Shown: positions 29,164 through 39,080, numbered from the stretch's first letter. The stretch: 64,000 bases of DNA from Tabrizicola sp. TH137 (GCF_002855575.1 NZ_PKRQ01000002.1:434001-498000); one strand, 5' to 3'. Numbers and translations: made by a program. Notes: generated by a model not told the origin, from the letters alone.

Positions 29164-29823
29164 ATGCCCGAAGTGATTTTCGCAGGCCCCGAAGGCCGTC
29201 TCGAAGGCCGCTACCACCCCCAGAAAGACCGTGACGCCCCGATCGCCATCGTCCTTCATCCGCATCCGCAATATGGCGGCACGATGAACAACAAGGTGGT
29301 CTACAACCTCCATTACGCCTTCTACAATCTGGGCTTCACCGTCCTGCGCTTCAACTTCCGCGGCGTGGGCCGCTCGCAGGGCGAATATGATCAGGGCATC
29401 GGCGAACTTTCCGATGCCGCCTCCGCGCTCGACTACCTCCAGTCGATGAACCAGAACGCGAAACATTGCTGGGTCGCGGGCTTCTCCTTCGGCGCCTGGA
29501 TCGGGATGCAGCTTCTGATGCGCCGCCCCGAAATCACCGGCTTCATCTCCGTCGCCCCGCCCGCGAACCTCTACGACTTCTCCTTCCTCGCCCCCTGCCC
29601 CTCCTCCGGTCTCATCATCAACGGCTCGGCCGATCGCGTCGCGCCGCCCAAGGACACCAAGCAACTGGTCGGCAAGCTGCACGAACAGAAGGGCATCACC
29701 ATCACCCACAAGGAAATCGAGGGCGCCGATCACTTCTTCAAGGACGAAGAGGCGCATATGAAACCCATGATCGACACGGTCACCGACTATGTCCGCCGCC
29801 GCCTGACGGAAGGGTCGCGCTGA
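29164..29823 (+). CDS. Alpha/beta hydrolase
   Basis: 219 residues, serine hydrolase fold of the DUF/dienelactone-hydrolase-like group. Contains LHPHPQYGGTMNN, the nucleophile elbow AGFSFGAWIG (GFSFG), NGSADRVAPP with the Asp, and the catalytic His in EGADHFFK. The substrate is unknown. Its TGA overlaps the ATG of the next gene by one base (TGATG), so the two are coupled. Divergent from iscR with a 155-bp gap. Confidence 0.9.
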   Translation: MPEVIFAGPEGRLEGRYHPQKDRDAPIAIVLHPHPQYGGTMNNKVVYNLHYAFYNLGFTVLRFNFRGVGRSQGEYDQGIGELSDAASALDYLQSMNQNAKHCWVAGFSFGAWIGMQLLMRRPEITGFISVAPPANLYDFSFLAPCPSSGLIINGSADRVAPPKDTKQLVGKLHEQKGITITHKEIEGADHFFKDEEAHMKPMIDTVTDYVRRRLTEGSR

Positions 29824-30086
29824 TGGGCATCCTTCAGGACCTCACCGAAAAGCTCGCCAAGGATGTGGTCGAGGCGATGGATGAAACCGGTGACGACCGC
29901 CTGCATGAAAAGGTGGGCAAGATCCTGCTGGATTCCTCCCCCACCACGCAAGAGGCCTATATGACCGCCATCCGCGTGATCCTGGCCGAACGCAAGGGGC
30001 GCAAGTTCCTTGAACAGACGCTGAAGGCCAAGCGCGAGGGTGGCACAGCCCCCGCCGCCCCCCTCGGCGGCGATGGCGGGCACTGA
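29823..30086 (+). CDS. Small conserved-looking hypothetical protein
   Basis: 87 residues; no family recognised. Rich in charged helix-forming residues (KLAKDVVEAMDETGDDRL, LHEKVGKILLDSS, VILAERKGRKFLEQTLKAKR), with a flexible Gly/Ala/Pro tail. Coupled to the hydrolase by a 1-base stop/start overlap and followed 9 bp later by the HD phosphohydrolase. No signal or membrane segment. Confidence 0.75.
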   Translation: MGILQDLTEKLAKDVVEAMDETGDDRLHEKVGKILLDSSPTTQEAYMTAIRVILAERKGRKFLEQTLKAKREGGTAPAAPLGGDGGH

Positions 30087-30095
30087 CCGCAGGCG

Positions 30096-30686
30096 ATGCA
30101 TCAAGACGACCGCCTCGCCGCCCAATTCGCCTTCCTGAACGAAGCCGACCGCCTGAAATCCGTCCTGCGCGCCACCACGCTCTGCGATGGCTCCCGCCCC
30201 GAAAACTCGGGCGAACATTCCTGGCACCTCGCCCTCTACGCGCTCACCCTCGCCGATCAGGCCGAACCGGGGGTGGACATCAACCGCGTCATCCGGATGC
30301 TCCTCCTGCATGATCTGGTGGAGATTGACGTGGGCGACGTTCCGATCCATTCCGCCAATGGCGCCGCCCATGCCTCGACCGAAACGCAAGCGGCGGAACA
30401 GCGCGCCGCCGACCGCATCTTCGGCCTCCTCCCCCCCGATCTCGCGGCTGAGTTCCGCGCCCTCTGGGATGAATTCGAGGCCGCCGAAACCCCCGATGCC
30501 CGCTTCGCCAAATCGCTCGACCGCGTGCAACCGGTCATGGCCAATCTGCAATCCGGCGGCGGGACATGGATCACCTACAATGTCACGCTAGACCAGCTCG
30601 ACAGCCGCGTCGGGGCCAAGATCGCCCGGGGCGCACCCCGCCTCTGGGCCTGGGTCCGCGAAAAGGTCCGCCCCTTCTTCGCCTGA
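30096..30686 (+). CDS. HD-domain phosphohydrolase (YfbR/HDDC2-like)
   Basis: 196 residues. Metal-dependent HD hydrolase, probably a 5'-deoxynucleotidase-type enzyme. The metal ligands are visible as ENSGEHSWHLALYA (His), LLLHDLVEIDVGDVP (His-Asp pair) and the later Asp in KSLDRVQPVMAN. Third gene of a short plus-strand unit after the alpha/beta hydrolase. Convergent with the DUF2235 gene, 7 bp apart. Substrate not provable from sequence. Confidence 0.88.
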   Translation: MHQDDRLAAQFAFLNEADRLKSVLRATTLCDGSRPENSGEHSWHLALYALTLADQAEPGVDINRVIRMLLLHDLVEIDVGDVPIHSANGAAHASTETQAAEQRAADRIFGLLPPDLAAEFRALWDEFEAAETPDARFAKSLDRVQPVMANLQSGGGTWITYNVTLDQLDSRVGAKIARGAPRLWAWVREKVRPFFA

Positions 30687-30693
30687 CCCCGCG

Positions 30694-31842
30694 CTATTCC
30701 GCCTCCGTCCAGTCCTGCGGCATCACCGGCGGGTCCAGCCGGGGCGCAAAGGGGCGCAGCGGCACCGGCCGATAGTCGAACCGCTTCCACCGCTCCTTCG
30801 CCACCGCATTCACCGCTTGGATGCCACCCGGCGCGGCCCGGTCCACCGGGTTCCGCTCCATCAGCCGCGTCACCCAACTCTTGTGCCCCTCGTGATTGTC
30901 CAGCGGGTCGCCGATCCGCACCGCCGCCTGTGCCATCGCCATGAAATGCGGCGAAAAGCGCAAGCCCGCCTGTTCCGCCCCCTCCGCCACCCACAGCATC
31001 GCGGCATTGGACAGGCCCTTGATGGGGCCGCCACCCCCTACCCCGCCATGCGTGCCGGGAAACCATTCCTGCCGATAGGGCTGATCCCCGCCCGGGTCGC
31101 GCTCGTTCAGATCGGTCAGGTTCTCCCACAGGGTCGGCGGAAAGGTCCGCCGCCGCTCGTCAATCGCCACCGCATGACGCGCGGCCTTCACCATGCTGGA
31201 CAGGCGCAGGTCATGGAACTGATAGCGCCCGTTGACCCATCCCGCGATCTTCAGATGGTTCGGCACACCCAGGGCCCCGACCGTGTCCCAGACCCCCAGA
31301 TAATCCACCTCCAGAAGCGGCACCTCCCCGCCCCGCACCAAACGCTCTGTCGGACTGGTTGCCCAGCCCGGCGAATAGGCCATGCGGAAGGTCAGCGATT
31401 CCGGCGCATCGGGATGCGACGATGCCTTGCGCTTGCGATACAGCGCCATCGCATCCTCCACCCGCGTCAGATCCCCCTCCGGCGGCAACCCGCTGTTGCG
31501 CAGCAGCCCGGCCAGCGACCGCGCCGTATAGGCCCCGCGCGAAAAGCCGAACAGGAACAGCCGGTCGCCATGCCGGTATTCCCGCACCACCGCCTCATAG
31601 GCTTCGCGCAGCTTGCGGTTCAGGCCCCAGCCAAAGGCCCCCCCGCCCAGCCTGTAAATCGCGGAATCGATATGACCCGCCTTCTCCCGCCCCGTCCCCA
31701 CGCCCGGAATATAGACGGCCCGCTGCACCACGCCCCCCGCCGTTTCAGGCAGCACCGCATCATGCAGCAATTCCACATTCGTCGGATTGGTCCCATCCGC
31801 GCTGTTCCACGTCCCGTCGCAGAAAATCGCCACGTTCTTCAT
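30694..31842 (-). CDS. DUF2235 alpha/beta hydrolase (Tle1-like phospholipase domain)
   Basis: 382 residues. The N-terminus [16 protein letters not shown] and the nucleophile region [20 protein letters not shown] (GFSRG) are diagnostic of DUF2235, the catalytic domain found in type VI secretion phospholipase effectors such as Tle1. No T6SS genes, VgrG, PAAR or immunity gene occur nearby, and no secretion signal is seen, so a housekeeping lipid/ester hydrolase is as likely. The ATG at 31842 begins the conserved motif. Confidence 0.9.
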   Translation of the reverse strand: MKNVAIFCDGTWNSADGTNPTNVELLHDAVLPETAGGVVQRAVYIPGVGTGREKAGHIDSAIYRLGGGAFGWGLNRKLREAYEAVVREYRHGDRLFLFGFSRGAYTARSLAGLLRNSGLPPEGDLTRVEDAMALYRKRKASSHPDAPESLTFRMAYSPGWATSPTERLVRGGEVPLLEVDYLGVWDTVGALGVPNHLKIAGWVNGRYQFHDLRLSSMVKAARHAVAIDERRRTFPPTLWENLTDLNERDPGGDQPYRQEWFPGTHGGVGGGGPIKGLSNAAMLWVAEGAEQAGLRFSPHFMAMAQAAVRIGDPLDNHEGHKSWVTRLMERNPVDRAAPGGIQAVNAVAKERWKRFDYRPVPLRPFAPRLDPPVMPQDWTEAE

Positions 31843-32002
31843 CACGCACCCCGTCACCGCCTCCCCCCTGACGATCAACCCAAGGGAGAGTTCCGTCAAG
31901 TCCGCGACATTTCGGTATGCCGTTGCATACAAATCTTTCCAAAGCCCGCGTTTTGCTCTATGGACGGCCCCAGACGAATCCATTTCCGAAAGGGCCAAGG
32001 GC

Positions 32003-33217
32003 ATGACCAAGATCAAGGTGGCGAACCCCGTCGTCGAACTCGACGGCGACGAGATGACCCGGATCATCTGGGACTTCATCAAGAAAAAGCTGATCCTGCC
32101 CTATCTCGACATCGACCTGAAATATTACGACCTCGGGATCGAGGAACGCGACCGCACCAATGACCAGATCACCATCGACTCCGCGCTGGCGATCAAGGAA
32201 CACGGCGTGGGCGTGAAATGCGCCACCATCACCCCCGATGAACAGCGGGTGGAGGAATTCGGTCTGAAACAGATGTGGAAATCCCCCAACGGGACGATCC
32301 GCAACATCCTCGGCGGCGTGATCTTCCGCGAACCGATCATCTGCAAGAACGTCCCCCGCCTCGTCCCCGGCTGGACCCAGCCCATCGTTGTCGGCCGCCA
32401 CGCCTTCGGCGACCAGTATCGCGCCACCGATTTCCGCTTCCCCGGCAAGGGCAAGCTGACGCTGAAATTCGTCGGCGAAGACGGCGAGGTGATCGAACGT
32501 GAGGTGTTCAACGCCCCCGGCGCCGGCGTCGTCATGGGGATGTATAACCTTGACGAGTCGATCATCGACTTCGCCCGCTCTTCGCTGAACTACGGTCTGA
32601 TGAAGGGCTGGCCCGTCTATCTCTCCACCAAGAACACGATCCTCAAGGCCTATGACGGCCGCTTCAAGGACCTCTTCGCCAAGGTCTATGCCGAGGAATT
32701 CGAGGACAAGTTCAAGGCGGCAGGCATCCATTACGAACACCGCCTGATCGACGACATGGTGGCCTCCGCGCTGAAATGGTCGGGCGGCTATGTCTGGGCC
32801 TGCAAGAACTACGATGGCGATGTGCAGTCCGATACCGTGGCGCAGGGCTTCGGCTCGCTGGGCCTGATGACCTCCGTCCTGATGACCCCCGATGGCAAGA
32901 TCGTGGAGGCCGAGGCCGCCCATGGCACCGTCACCCGCCACTACCGCGAACATCAGAAGGGCAAGCAGACCTCGACCAACTCCATCGCCTCCATCTTCGC
33001 CTGGACCGGCGGCCTCAAGCACCGCGCCAAGCTCGACGGGAACGAGGCGCTGCTGAAATTCGCCACCACGCTGGAACGCGTCACGGTGCAGACTGTCGAA
33101 GACGGCTGGATGACGAAGGACCTCGCCCTCCTGGTCGGCCCGGATCAGAAATGGCTCACCACCATGGGCTATCTGGAAAAGGTGGACGAATATCTGAACA
33201 AGGCGCTGGCGGGTTAA
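32003..33217 (+). CDS. icd: NADP-dependent isocitrate dehydrogenase
   Basis: 404 residues, TCA-cycle enzyme producing 2-oxoglutarate and NADPH. It belongs to the homodimeric eukaryote-like class (subfamily II): [57 protein letters not shown] with the metal Asp residues, and [16 protein letters not shown]. The ATG at 32003 has AAGGG twice just upstream. A candidate promoter is TTTCCA-17-TATGGA ending near 31965. A bidirectional terminator follows at 33281-33315. Confidence 0.97.
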   Translation: MTKIKVANPVVELDGDEMTRIIWDFIKKKLILPYLDIDLKYYDLGIEERDRTNDQITIDSALAIKEHGVGVKCATITPDEQRVEEFGLKQMWKSPNGTIRNILGGVIFREPIICKNVPRLVPGWTQPIVVGRHAFGDQYRATDFRFPGKGKLTLKFVGEDGEVIEREVFNAPGAGVVMGMYNLDESIIDFARSSLNYGLMKGWPVYLSTKNTILKAYDGRFKDLFAKVYAEEFEDKFKAAGIHYEHRLIDDMVASALKWSGGYVWACKNYDGDVQSDTVAQGFGSLGLMTSVLMTPDGKIVEAEAAHGTVTRHYREHQKGKQTSTNSIASIFAWTGGLKHRAKLDGNEALLKFATTLERVTVQTVEDGWMTKDLALLVGPDQKWLTTMGYLEKVDEYLNKALAG

Positions 33218-33243
33218 GCCACCGCCCGCTCTGTGGCCACAGA

Positions 33244-33279
33244 TTGCTGCACAGTTTGCGGCACAGCCTGCGGCACAAG
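33244..33279 (+). repeat. Three tandem 12-bp repeats in the icd 3' region
   Basis: TTGCTGCACAGT, TTGCGGCACAGC and CTGCGGCACAAG follow each other, just after the 12-mer palindrome CTGTGGCCACAG and just before the terminator hairpin. No function is evident. Confidence 0.6.
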
Positions 33280-33280
33280 G

Positions 33281-33315
33281 AAAACGGGGCCGGATCGCCA
33301 GATCCGGCCCCTTTT
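33281..33315. terminator. Bidirectional terminator after icd
   Basis: GGGGCCGGATC / GATCCGGCCCC form a perfect 11-bp stem with loop GCCA, with TTTT on the right and AAAA on the left, so it works on both strands. It serves icd (+) and the small gene at 33319-33555 (-). Confidence 0.88.
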
Positions 33316-33318
33316 CCA

Positions 33319-33555
33319 TCACCACCGCACCGGCAGCATGGGCGCTTCCGGCAGTGGGGATCCGCGCGGCGGCAGCCCGATATCCCGCCGCAGATGCTCG
33401 CTCAGCCGCTCCGTCGGATCGGCCTCGACCGGCGCAAAGACCGTCCGCAGCAGCGTCATTGCCGCCACGGCCAGCACGCGCCAGGCGCCATGCTCGGTGA
33501 TGGCCAGATGGATGGTATGGGGCATCGCCCGCCCCTGGGTCAGCGTCTTTTCCAT
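33319..33555 (-). CDS. Small hypothetical protein
   Basis: 78 residues at the outer ATG; an ATG at 33525 (68 residues) has a better ribosome site (GGGGCGGG). A hydrophobic stretch AWRVLAVAAMTLLRTVF around residue 25-41 may be a membrane or amphipathic helix, followed by a polar C-terminal part LSEHLRRDIGLPPRG that recalls DUF1127-type tails. Ends 4 bp from a terminator. No family assignment is safe. Confidence 0.55.
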   Translation of the reverse strand: MEKTLTQGRAMPHTIHLAITEHGAWRVLAVAAMTLLRTVFAPVEADPTERLSEHLRRDIGLPPRGSPLPEAPMLPVRW

Positions 33556-33991
33556 GTCAAATCCCGGCAGGTGCAGCGCACCGGAACCGGCTCCTGTTGA
33601 GGGTTTGGTTGGGGCAGGACGGCACCGCGACAGACCGGAATACCCCCGGGCGGAGCGGTCGATTATCCTGCGATGTCAGAGGGTTGGTTTGCGCGCTTCA
33701 CAAGGCGCCACCGGTGGAACGAAGGCAGGTCAGACGCGATACGATCGCGCGCCGCCACCCAGGCCGTTCTCCCCGCCACGCCGTGACGATCCAGCAATGT
33801 TCACCATCACGCCCTCCATCTGTTGCGTTGCGGGAAGCCACGCCTAACCCGACTCGCCGCCTGTCGTAAATCCCCGCTCGCGCCAAGACCCCGGCCCTGA
33901 TGCAGCCGGGCCACAAGCGGAAACAAGGTCAACAGGATTGACCTGTAATGGGTCACATGCTATGACCCATCCATCCCCCCGCGAGGTGCCC
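33556..33991. other. Intergenic region before the YitT genes
   Basis: No convincing gene. Frames of 60-90 codons exist on both strands but lack ribosome sites and have poor codon bias. The only clear structure is the palindrome at 33926-33944. Confidence 0.6.
33926..33944. promoter_or_regulatory. Operator-like palindrome before the YitT pair
   Basis: AGGTCAA-CAGGA-TTGACCT: perfect 7-bp arms with a 5-bp spacer, 48 bases before the first YitT start. The geometry suits a dimeric repressor such as a GntR or MarR family member; the regulator is unknown. Confidence 0.55.
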
Positions 33992-34594
33992 ATGACCGAT
34001 CCCCGCCGCCACTCCGTCCTCGAAGATATCCAGGGCATCGCCTTCGGCATCATCATGGCCGCCCTCGGCATCCACATCCTCACCCATATGGGCTTCGCCA
34101 CCGGCCAGACGACCGGCCTCGCCGTCCTCCTCGCCTATACCGGCAACCTCCCGTTTTCCTTGGTCTATTTCCTGATCAACCTGCCCTTCCTCGCGCTTGG
34201 CTGGTGGTATCTGGGCCGTCGTTTCGCGCTGAAAACCCTCATCACCACCGCCGCCCTCTCCGTCCTGACCGACATCCTGCCGCGCTGGATGACCCTCGGC
34301 CCCATCGAACCCGCCTTCGCCGCCCTCCTTTTCGGCATTCTCTTCGGCATCGCCGCCCTCGCCGTCGTCCGCCACGGCGGCAGCTTCGGCGGCTTCTCCA
34401 TCCCCGCCCTGATCCTGCAAAACCGCTTCGGCATCCAGGCCGGCTACACGCAACTGGCCGTGGACATTGTCATTTTCTCCGCCGCCGCCCTGATCCTCGA
34501 TCCCGAAACCCTGCTCTGGTCTTTCCTCGGCGCGGCCACCTATTCGCTCTTCCTCGCCATCAACCACCGCCGCGACCGCTACATCGCCGCCTGA
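33992..34594 (+). CDS. YitT family membrane protein, tandem copy 1
   Basis: 200 residues with about five to six membrane helices. The opening HSVLEDIQGIAFGIIMAALG and the GLAVLLAYTGNLPFSLVYFL segment mark the YitT/DUF161-type family; the function is unknown (sometimes proposed as small-molecule or ion transporters). GAGGTG precedes the ATG at 33992; the earlier in-frame ATG at 33962 is less likely. Followed after 41 bp by a paralog of identical length. Confidence 0.85.
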   Translation: MTDPRRHSVLEDIQGIAFGIIMAALGIHILTHMGFATGQTTGLAVLLAYTGNLPFSLVYFLINLPFLALGWWYLGRRFALKTLITTAALSVLTDILPRWMTLGPIEPAFAALLFGILFGIAALAVVRHGGSFGGFSIPALILQNRFGIQAGYTQLAVDIVIFSAAALILDPETLLWSFLGAATYSLFLAINHRRDRYIAA

Positions 34595-34635
34595 CCCTCT
34601 GGCGCGCCCTGCCCTGCCCGGATAGACCCCGCGCC

Positions 34636-35238
34636 ATGACCGACCCGAAATCCCACTCCCTGATCGAAGATGCACAGGGCCTCGCCTTCGGGGCCACCAT
34701 GGCCGCCTTCGGCATCGTCCTGCTCACCCATCTCGGCATGATCACCGGCCAGACGGCGGGCCTCGCCGTCCTGCTCTCCTATGCCAGCGGCCTCCCCTTC
34801 GGCCCGGTCTTCTTCGCCCTCAACATCCCCTTCTACTGGTTCGGCTACCGTCGCATGGGATTGCCCTTCACGATCAAGACCTTCCTCGCCGTTGCTACCC
34901 TTTCCCTCCTCTCCGCTCTGATGCCCCGCTGGGTGGATTTCGCCACCCTCTCCCCCGCTTTCGGCGCCATCCTCTTCGGCTTCGTCTCGGGCGCGGCACT
35001 CCTTGCCATCTTCCGCCACGGCGCCTCGCTCGGCGGCATCGGCATCCTCGCGCTCTACATCCAGGACCGCACCGGTTTCCGCGCCGGCCATACGCAACTG
35101 ATCTTTGACGCCGCCCTCTTCGCCGTCGCCCTCACCTTCCTGCCCTGGCCCACCGTCGCCTGGTCCTTCCTCGGCGCGGCCGTCGTCAATCTCGTCATCG
35201 CCATCAACCACCGCCGCGACCGCTACATCGCCACCTGA
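34636..35238 (+). CDS. YitT family membrane protein, tandem copy 2
   Basis: 200 residues, same length as its upstream neighbour and clearly its paralog: both begin MTDP, share LAFG/IAFG after the EDxQG motif, TGQT-GLAVLL, and end in INHRRDRYIA. Divergence between them is large, so the duplication is old. Five to six predicted helices. No strong ribosome site is visible before the ATG at 34636. typA follows after 79 bp. Confidence 0.85.
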   Translation: MTDPKSHSLIEDAQGLAFGATMAAFGIVLLTHLGMITGQTAGLAVLLSYASGLPFGPVFFALNIPFYWFGYRRMGLPFTIKTFLAVATLSLLSALMPRWVDFATLSPAFGAILFGFVSGAALLAIFRHGASLGGIGILALYIQDRTGFRAGHTQLIFDAALFAVALTFLPWPTVAWSFLGAAVVNLVIAINHRRDRYIAT

Positions 35239-35317
35239 CAGGACGGCCCTAGCCAACAGGCCGCAAACCCTGTATGGCCCCTCGCAACCGCAGAAAAGCT
35301 TGAAAGAGATCTCCCCG

Positions 35318-37135
35318 ATGGAGCTTCGCAACATCGCCATCATCGCGCATGTCGACCATGGCAAGACCACCCTCGTCGATGAACTGCTGAAACAGTCCGG
35401 GTCCTTCCGCGACAATCAGGCCGTTTCCGAAAGGGCGATGGATTCCAACGACATCGAACGGGAACGTGGCATCACGATCCTGGCGAAATGCACGTCCGTC
35501 GAACATGGCGAGACCCGCATCAACATCGTCGATACCCCCGGCCACGCCGATTTCGGCGGCGAGGTGGAGCGTATCCTGAACATGGTCGATGGCGTGGTCC
35601 TCCTCGTTGATGCCGCCGAAGGCCCCATGCCCCAGACGAAATTCGTCACCTCCAAGGCGCTCGCCCTCGGCCTGCGCCCCATCGTGGTGCTGAACAAGGT
35701 TGACAAGCCGGATGCCGAGCCCGACCGGGCCCTTAACGAAGTCTTCGATCTTTTCGCCAATCTTGGGGCGAATGACGAACAGCTCGATTTCCCCTATCTC
35801 TACGCCTCCGGTCGCGCCGGCTGGGCGGATGAAAGCCTCGACGGCCCGCGCAAGGACCTTACCGCGCTGTTCGATCTCATCGTCCGCCACGTGCCTGCGC
35901 CGAAACAGATCGCCCGCCAGTCCGAACCCTTCTCGATGCTGGCCACCACCCTTTCGGCCGATCCCTTCATCGGCCGCATCCTCACGGGCCGCGTCGAATC
36001 CGGCCGCCTGAAGGTTGGCGAAACGCTAAAGGCGCTCTCCCGCACGGGTGAGCGGATCGAACAGTTCCGCGTGACCAAGGTCCTCGCCTTCCGCGGCCTG
36101 ACCCAGACCGCCATCGAAGAGGCGCTTGCCGGTGACATCGTCACCCTTGCCGGCATGACCAAGGCCACCGTGGCCGATACGCTTTGCGCGCTTGAGGTGG
36201 ACACCGCCCTTCCCGCGCAACCCATTGATCCGCCAACAATTACCGTCACCTTCGGCATCAATGACAGCCCCCTTGCCGGCCGCGACGGGAACAAGGTCCA
36301 GTCCCGCGTTATCCGCGACCGCCTGATGAAAGAGGCGGAAACCAACGTCGCCATCAAGGTCGCCGATACCCCCGGCGGCGAGGCTTTCGAAGTCTCGGGT
36401 CGTGGCGAACTTCAGATGGGCGTCCTGATCGAAAACATGCGCCGCGAAGGGTTCGAACTCTCGATCTCCCGCCCCCGCGTGATCTTCAAGGAAGAAAACG
36501 GCGTCCGGATGGAACCGGTGGAAGAGGTCATCGTCGATGTCGATGACGAATATTCCGGCGCGGTGATCGACAAGCTGACCGGCGAACGCAAGGGCGATCT
36601 GGTCGAGATGAAGCCCGCAGGGGCAGGCAAGACCCGCATCATCGCCCATGTCCCCTCGCGTGGCCTGATCGGCTATCACGGCCAGTTCCTGACCGATACC
36701 CGCGGCACGGGCGTCCTCAACCGCATCTTCCACGGCTGGGTGCCGCACAAGGGCCCGATCCAGGGCCGCCGCCAGGGCGTGCTGATCTCGATGGAAAACG
36801 GCGTTTCCGTCGCCTATGCGCTCTGGAACCTCGAAGACCGGGGCCGCATGTTCATCGGCCCGCAGGAAAACGTCTATGAAGGCATGATCATCGGCGAACA
36901 CAGCCGCGACAATGACCTCGAGGTGAACCCGCTCAAGGGGAAAAAGCTGACCAACGTCCGCGCCTCCGGCACGGATGAAGCCGTCCGCCTGACCCCCCAT
37001 ATCCGCTTCAGCCTCGAAGAGGCCATCGCCTATATCGACGATGACGAACTCGTTGAAGTCACGCCGAAAATCATCCGCCTGCGCAAGCGCATCCTCGATC
37101 CGCACGAACGCAAGCGGCAGTCCAGAAGCGCCTAA
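35318..37135 (+). CDS. typA: Ribosome-binding GTPase TypA/BipA
   Basis: 605 residues. Translational GTPase that aids 50S assembly and stress or cold adaptation. G1 motif [19 protein letters not shown], switch [12 protein letters not shown]3 [12 protein letters not shown]4 [10 protein letters not shown], then domain II, and a BipA-specific C-terminus ([39 protein letters not shown]). The ATG at 35318 starts the G domain directly; AGAGAT lies upstream. Convergent with the LysR gene, with 4 bp of shared sequence at their ends. Confidence 0.97.
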   Translation: MELRNIAIIAHVDHGKTTLVDELLKQSGSFRDNQAVSERAMDSNDIERERGITILAKCTSVEHGETRINIVDTPGHADFGGEVERILNMVDGVVLLVDAAEGPMPQTKFVTSKALALGLRPIVVLNKVDKPDAEPDRALNEVFDLFANLGANDEQLDFPYLYASGRAGWADESLDGPRKDLTALFDLIVRHVPAPKQIARQSEPFSMLATTLSADPFIGRILTGRVESGRLKVGETLKALSRTGERIEQFRVTKVLAFRGLTQTAIEEALAGDIVTLAGMTKATVADTLCALEVDTALPAQPIDPPTITVTFGINDSPLAGRDGNKVQSRVIRDRLMKEAETNVAIKVADTPGGEAFEVSGRGELQMGVLIENMRREGFELSISRPRVIFKEENGVRMEPVEEVIVDVDDEYSGAVIDKLTGERKGDLVEMKPAGAGKTRIIAHVPSRGLIGYHGQFLTDTRGTGVLNRIFHGWVPHKGPIQGRRQGVLISMENGVSVAYALWNLEDRGRMFIGPQENVYEGMIIGEHSRDNDLEVNPLKGKKLTNVRASGTDEAVRLTPHIRFSLEEAIAYIDDDELVEVTPKIIRLRKRILDPHERKRQSRSA

Positions 37136-38013
37136 GCCGTCCGCGCCTCGGCATGGGTGGCGCGGAACTGTCCGCGCGCCCATTTCAGGAAACCCGCGAT
37201 CCTCGGGTCCGAGGCCGTCTTGCTGTCGGCCACCGCCCAGATGTCGCAGGCCGGCGCCTGCGGCCCATCCAGCGGCAGCAGCCGCGCATCGTTCCCCGCC
37301 AGTTCCTGCGGCAAAAGCGCTATGCCCAACCCCGCCGCACAGGCCTCCAGCATGGTCGGCACATTGGGCGACAGCAGCGATACATTGCCCCCCAGCCGCG
37401 CCAGCCAGCGATAGCTTTCCACATCCGCCAGCGCCCGCGAGGCCCGGATAACCCCCTGCCCGTCCAGCGTATCCAGCCGCCCCCGGATGCGATGCGCGGC
37501 CACATAGCTCGGCGCGGCATAAAGCGCCATCGCCAGCCGCCCCAGCAATTGCCCCGTGCTGCGTTCCGGCGCCGTGGCCATCGGGGCCAGCATCACGTCA
37601 TAGCTTTCGGGGTCCAGCCCATAGACATCATCATGCACCGACAGATCGGCGGAACTGTCGGCCCGCATCGCCCAGGCCGGAACCTGCGGCGCAAGGAACA
37701 GCCGCGACAGCATCTCGCAACTCGCGATGCGCAGCGGCGGTGGCGCATCCGTCAGCCGCGCCTTCACCCGGTCATAGATCGCCGCCATCTCCCGCGCTGC
37801 CGTCACCAGTTCCACGCCCCGCGCATTCGGGCTCATCCGCCCCATCTCGTCGCGCAGAAAGATCGGCTGCCCATGCGCCTCGATCGCTGCAAGCCGCCGC
37901 GACATGGTCGATTGGCTGATCCCGGCCAGCCGTGCCGCCCCCGAAAGGGACCCGGCATCGGTGATCAGAAGAATATCCCTCAGGTCATTCCAATCCGGAA
38001 ACGGCGCTGCCAT
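37132..38013 (-). CDS. LysR-family transcriptional regulator
   Basis: 293 residues. N-terminal winged HTH (WNDLRDILLITDAGSLSGAARLAGISQSTMSRRLAAIEAH) followed by a periplasmic-binding-like effector domain, with the region ACAAGLGIALLPQELAGNDA near residue 240. The ATG at 38013 begins directly before the HTH; the open frame further upstream overlaps unrelated sequence. Its 3' end overlaps that of typA by 4 bp. The target gene is not evident; the upstream amidotransferase gene is on the same strand. Confidence 0.9.
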   Translation of the reverse strand: MAAPFPDWNDLRDILLITDAGSLSGAARLAGISQSTMSRRLAAIEAHGQPIFLRDEMGRMSPNARGVELVTAAREMAAIYDRVKARLTDAPPPLRIASCEMLSRLFLAPQVPAWAMRADSSADLSVHDDVYGLDPESYDVMLAPMATAPERSTGQLLGRLAMALYAAPSYVAAHRIRGRLDTLDGQGVIRASRALADVESYRWLARLGGNVSLLSPNVPTMLEACAAGLGIALLPQELAGNDARLLPLDGPQAPACDIWAVADSKTASDPRIAGFLKWARGQFRATHAEARTA

Positions 38014-38155
38014 GCCCAGAACCCCCTTCACCACAATACGATTTGGCACTCGGAACCCGTGGCACTCTTCCCGCAGCCCCAATCGGGCTGCGTCAAGGCA
38101 ACAATCCTTAACGCCCCCGAAGGTGCCGTCAACACGACTTTCATGCAAGTGGGTC

Positions 38156-38950
38156 TCAGGCCGCCAGACGCAGCGGGCAGGGATGGAAGGCACGCAGCCG
38201 CACCTCGGCCCCCTCGAAGGTGCAGAAGCTGCCGGCCGGCACCTCGATCCAGTCGCCTTCATCCTGTTCCAGCGGCTCCGACACCACCGCCCGGCCCTGT
38301 CGCCGGTCCGACCAGCGGTGATACAGCGTCGGCGCATGGTCATCCGTCGCATAGCGCACGGCGTGCAACCTCTCGCCATCCGAAAGCGCCGCCGTCAGCC
38401 GCAGATGCGGTGTCGTTCCCTTTTCGCGGGCCAGCGCAATCAGCCGCGCCGCCGCCCGTTCCAGCGCGCCTTGCGGATCATCCTCAAGCCCCTCGGCCAG
38501 GGCGATCAGGAACAGCGCCTCGCTATCCGTCGCCCCCTTGCGATGCGGATACAGATCGTCGCGGATCATCATGTCCGCATCCCGCCGAAAGGCCTCATAC
38601 CCGCCCAACTGGCCGTTATGCATGAAACTCCACCGCCCCACGGTGAACGGATGGCAATTGTTCCGGCTCGTCGCCGTCCCGGTCGAGGCCCGCACATGCG
38701 CCAGGAACAGCCCCGATTTCACCTGCGCCGTCAGACTTTTCAGGTTCGGGTCCGACCAGGCCGGCATCACGTCGCGATACAGCCCCGGCTCCGCCCGCTC
38801 GCCATACCAGGCCACACCGAAACCATCGGCATTGATCGCGGTATGGCATTGCGTGGCGCAATGGCTCTGATGGATCAGGGAATGGCCGGGGCGGCTCACG
38901 ATCTCTTCCAGAAAGATCGGCGCGCCCACATAGGCAGCCCAGCGGCACAT
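38156..38950 (-). CDS. Class II glutamine amidotransferase (YafJ-like)
   Basis: 264 residues. Ntn-hydrolase whose mature N-terminal nucleophile is Cys2 (MCRWAAYVGAPIFLEE), which fixes the start at 38950. Further family marks: ADGFGVAWYGER, FLAHVRASTGTATSRNNCHPF, and FMHNGQLGGYE (Asn-Gly oxyanion site). There is no synthase domain, so it is a stand-alone YafJ/EgtC-type hydrolase; EgtC would need ergothioneine genes, which are absent here. Substrate unknown. Confidence 0.88.
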   Translation of the reverse strand: MCRWAAYVGAPIFLEEIVSRPGHSLIHQSHCATQCHTAINADGFGVAWYGERAEPGLYRDVMPAWSDPNLKSLTAQVKSGLFLAHVRASTGTATSRNNCHPFTVGRWSFMHNGQLGGYEAFRRDADMMIRDDLYPHRKGATDSEALFLIALAEGLEDDPQGALERAAARLIALAREKGTTPHLRLTAALSDGERLHAVRYATDDHAPTLYHRWSDRRQGRAVVSEPLEQDEGDWIEVPAGSFCTFEGAEVRLRAFHPCPLRLAA

Positions 38951-39024
38951 CAGATGCACCACCGGAAGGTCAGGAAATCAAACATGCTCCGCCTCGGATT
39001 CTTCTTTTCCATGACATTAACATG

Positions 39025-39049
39025 AAAACGGCCCCCGCAGGGGCCGATT
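39025..39049 (-). terminator. Terminator of the recA/alaS-side DUF1330 gene
   Basis: On the minus strand CGGCCCC, loop TGCG and GGGGCCG form a 7-bp stem followed by TTTT. It lies 32 bases past the DUF1330 stop and ends the alaS-DUF1330 transcript. Confidence 0.75.
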
Positions 39050-39080
39050 TATCGAAGCGACGGAACGGATTGGCAAAAAC

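Noticed and set aside
30694-31842. T6SS effector locus
   Set aside because: A DUF2235 domain alone is not enough; VgrG, PAAR, Hcp or immunity genes are absent from the window.
33556-33916. Frames of 60-90 codons on both strands before the YitT genes
   Set aside because: No ribosome sites, poor codon bias and no recognisable family; likely spurious.
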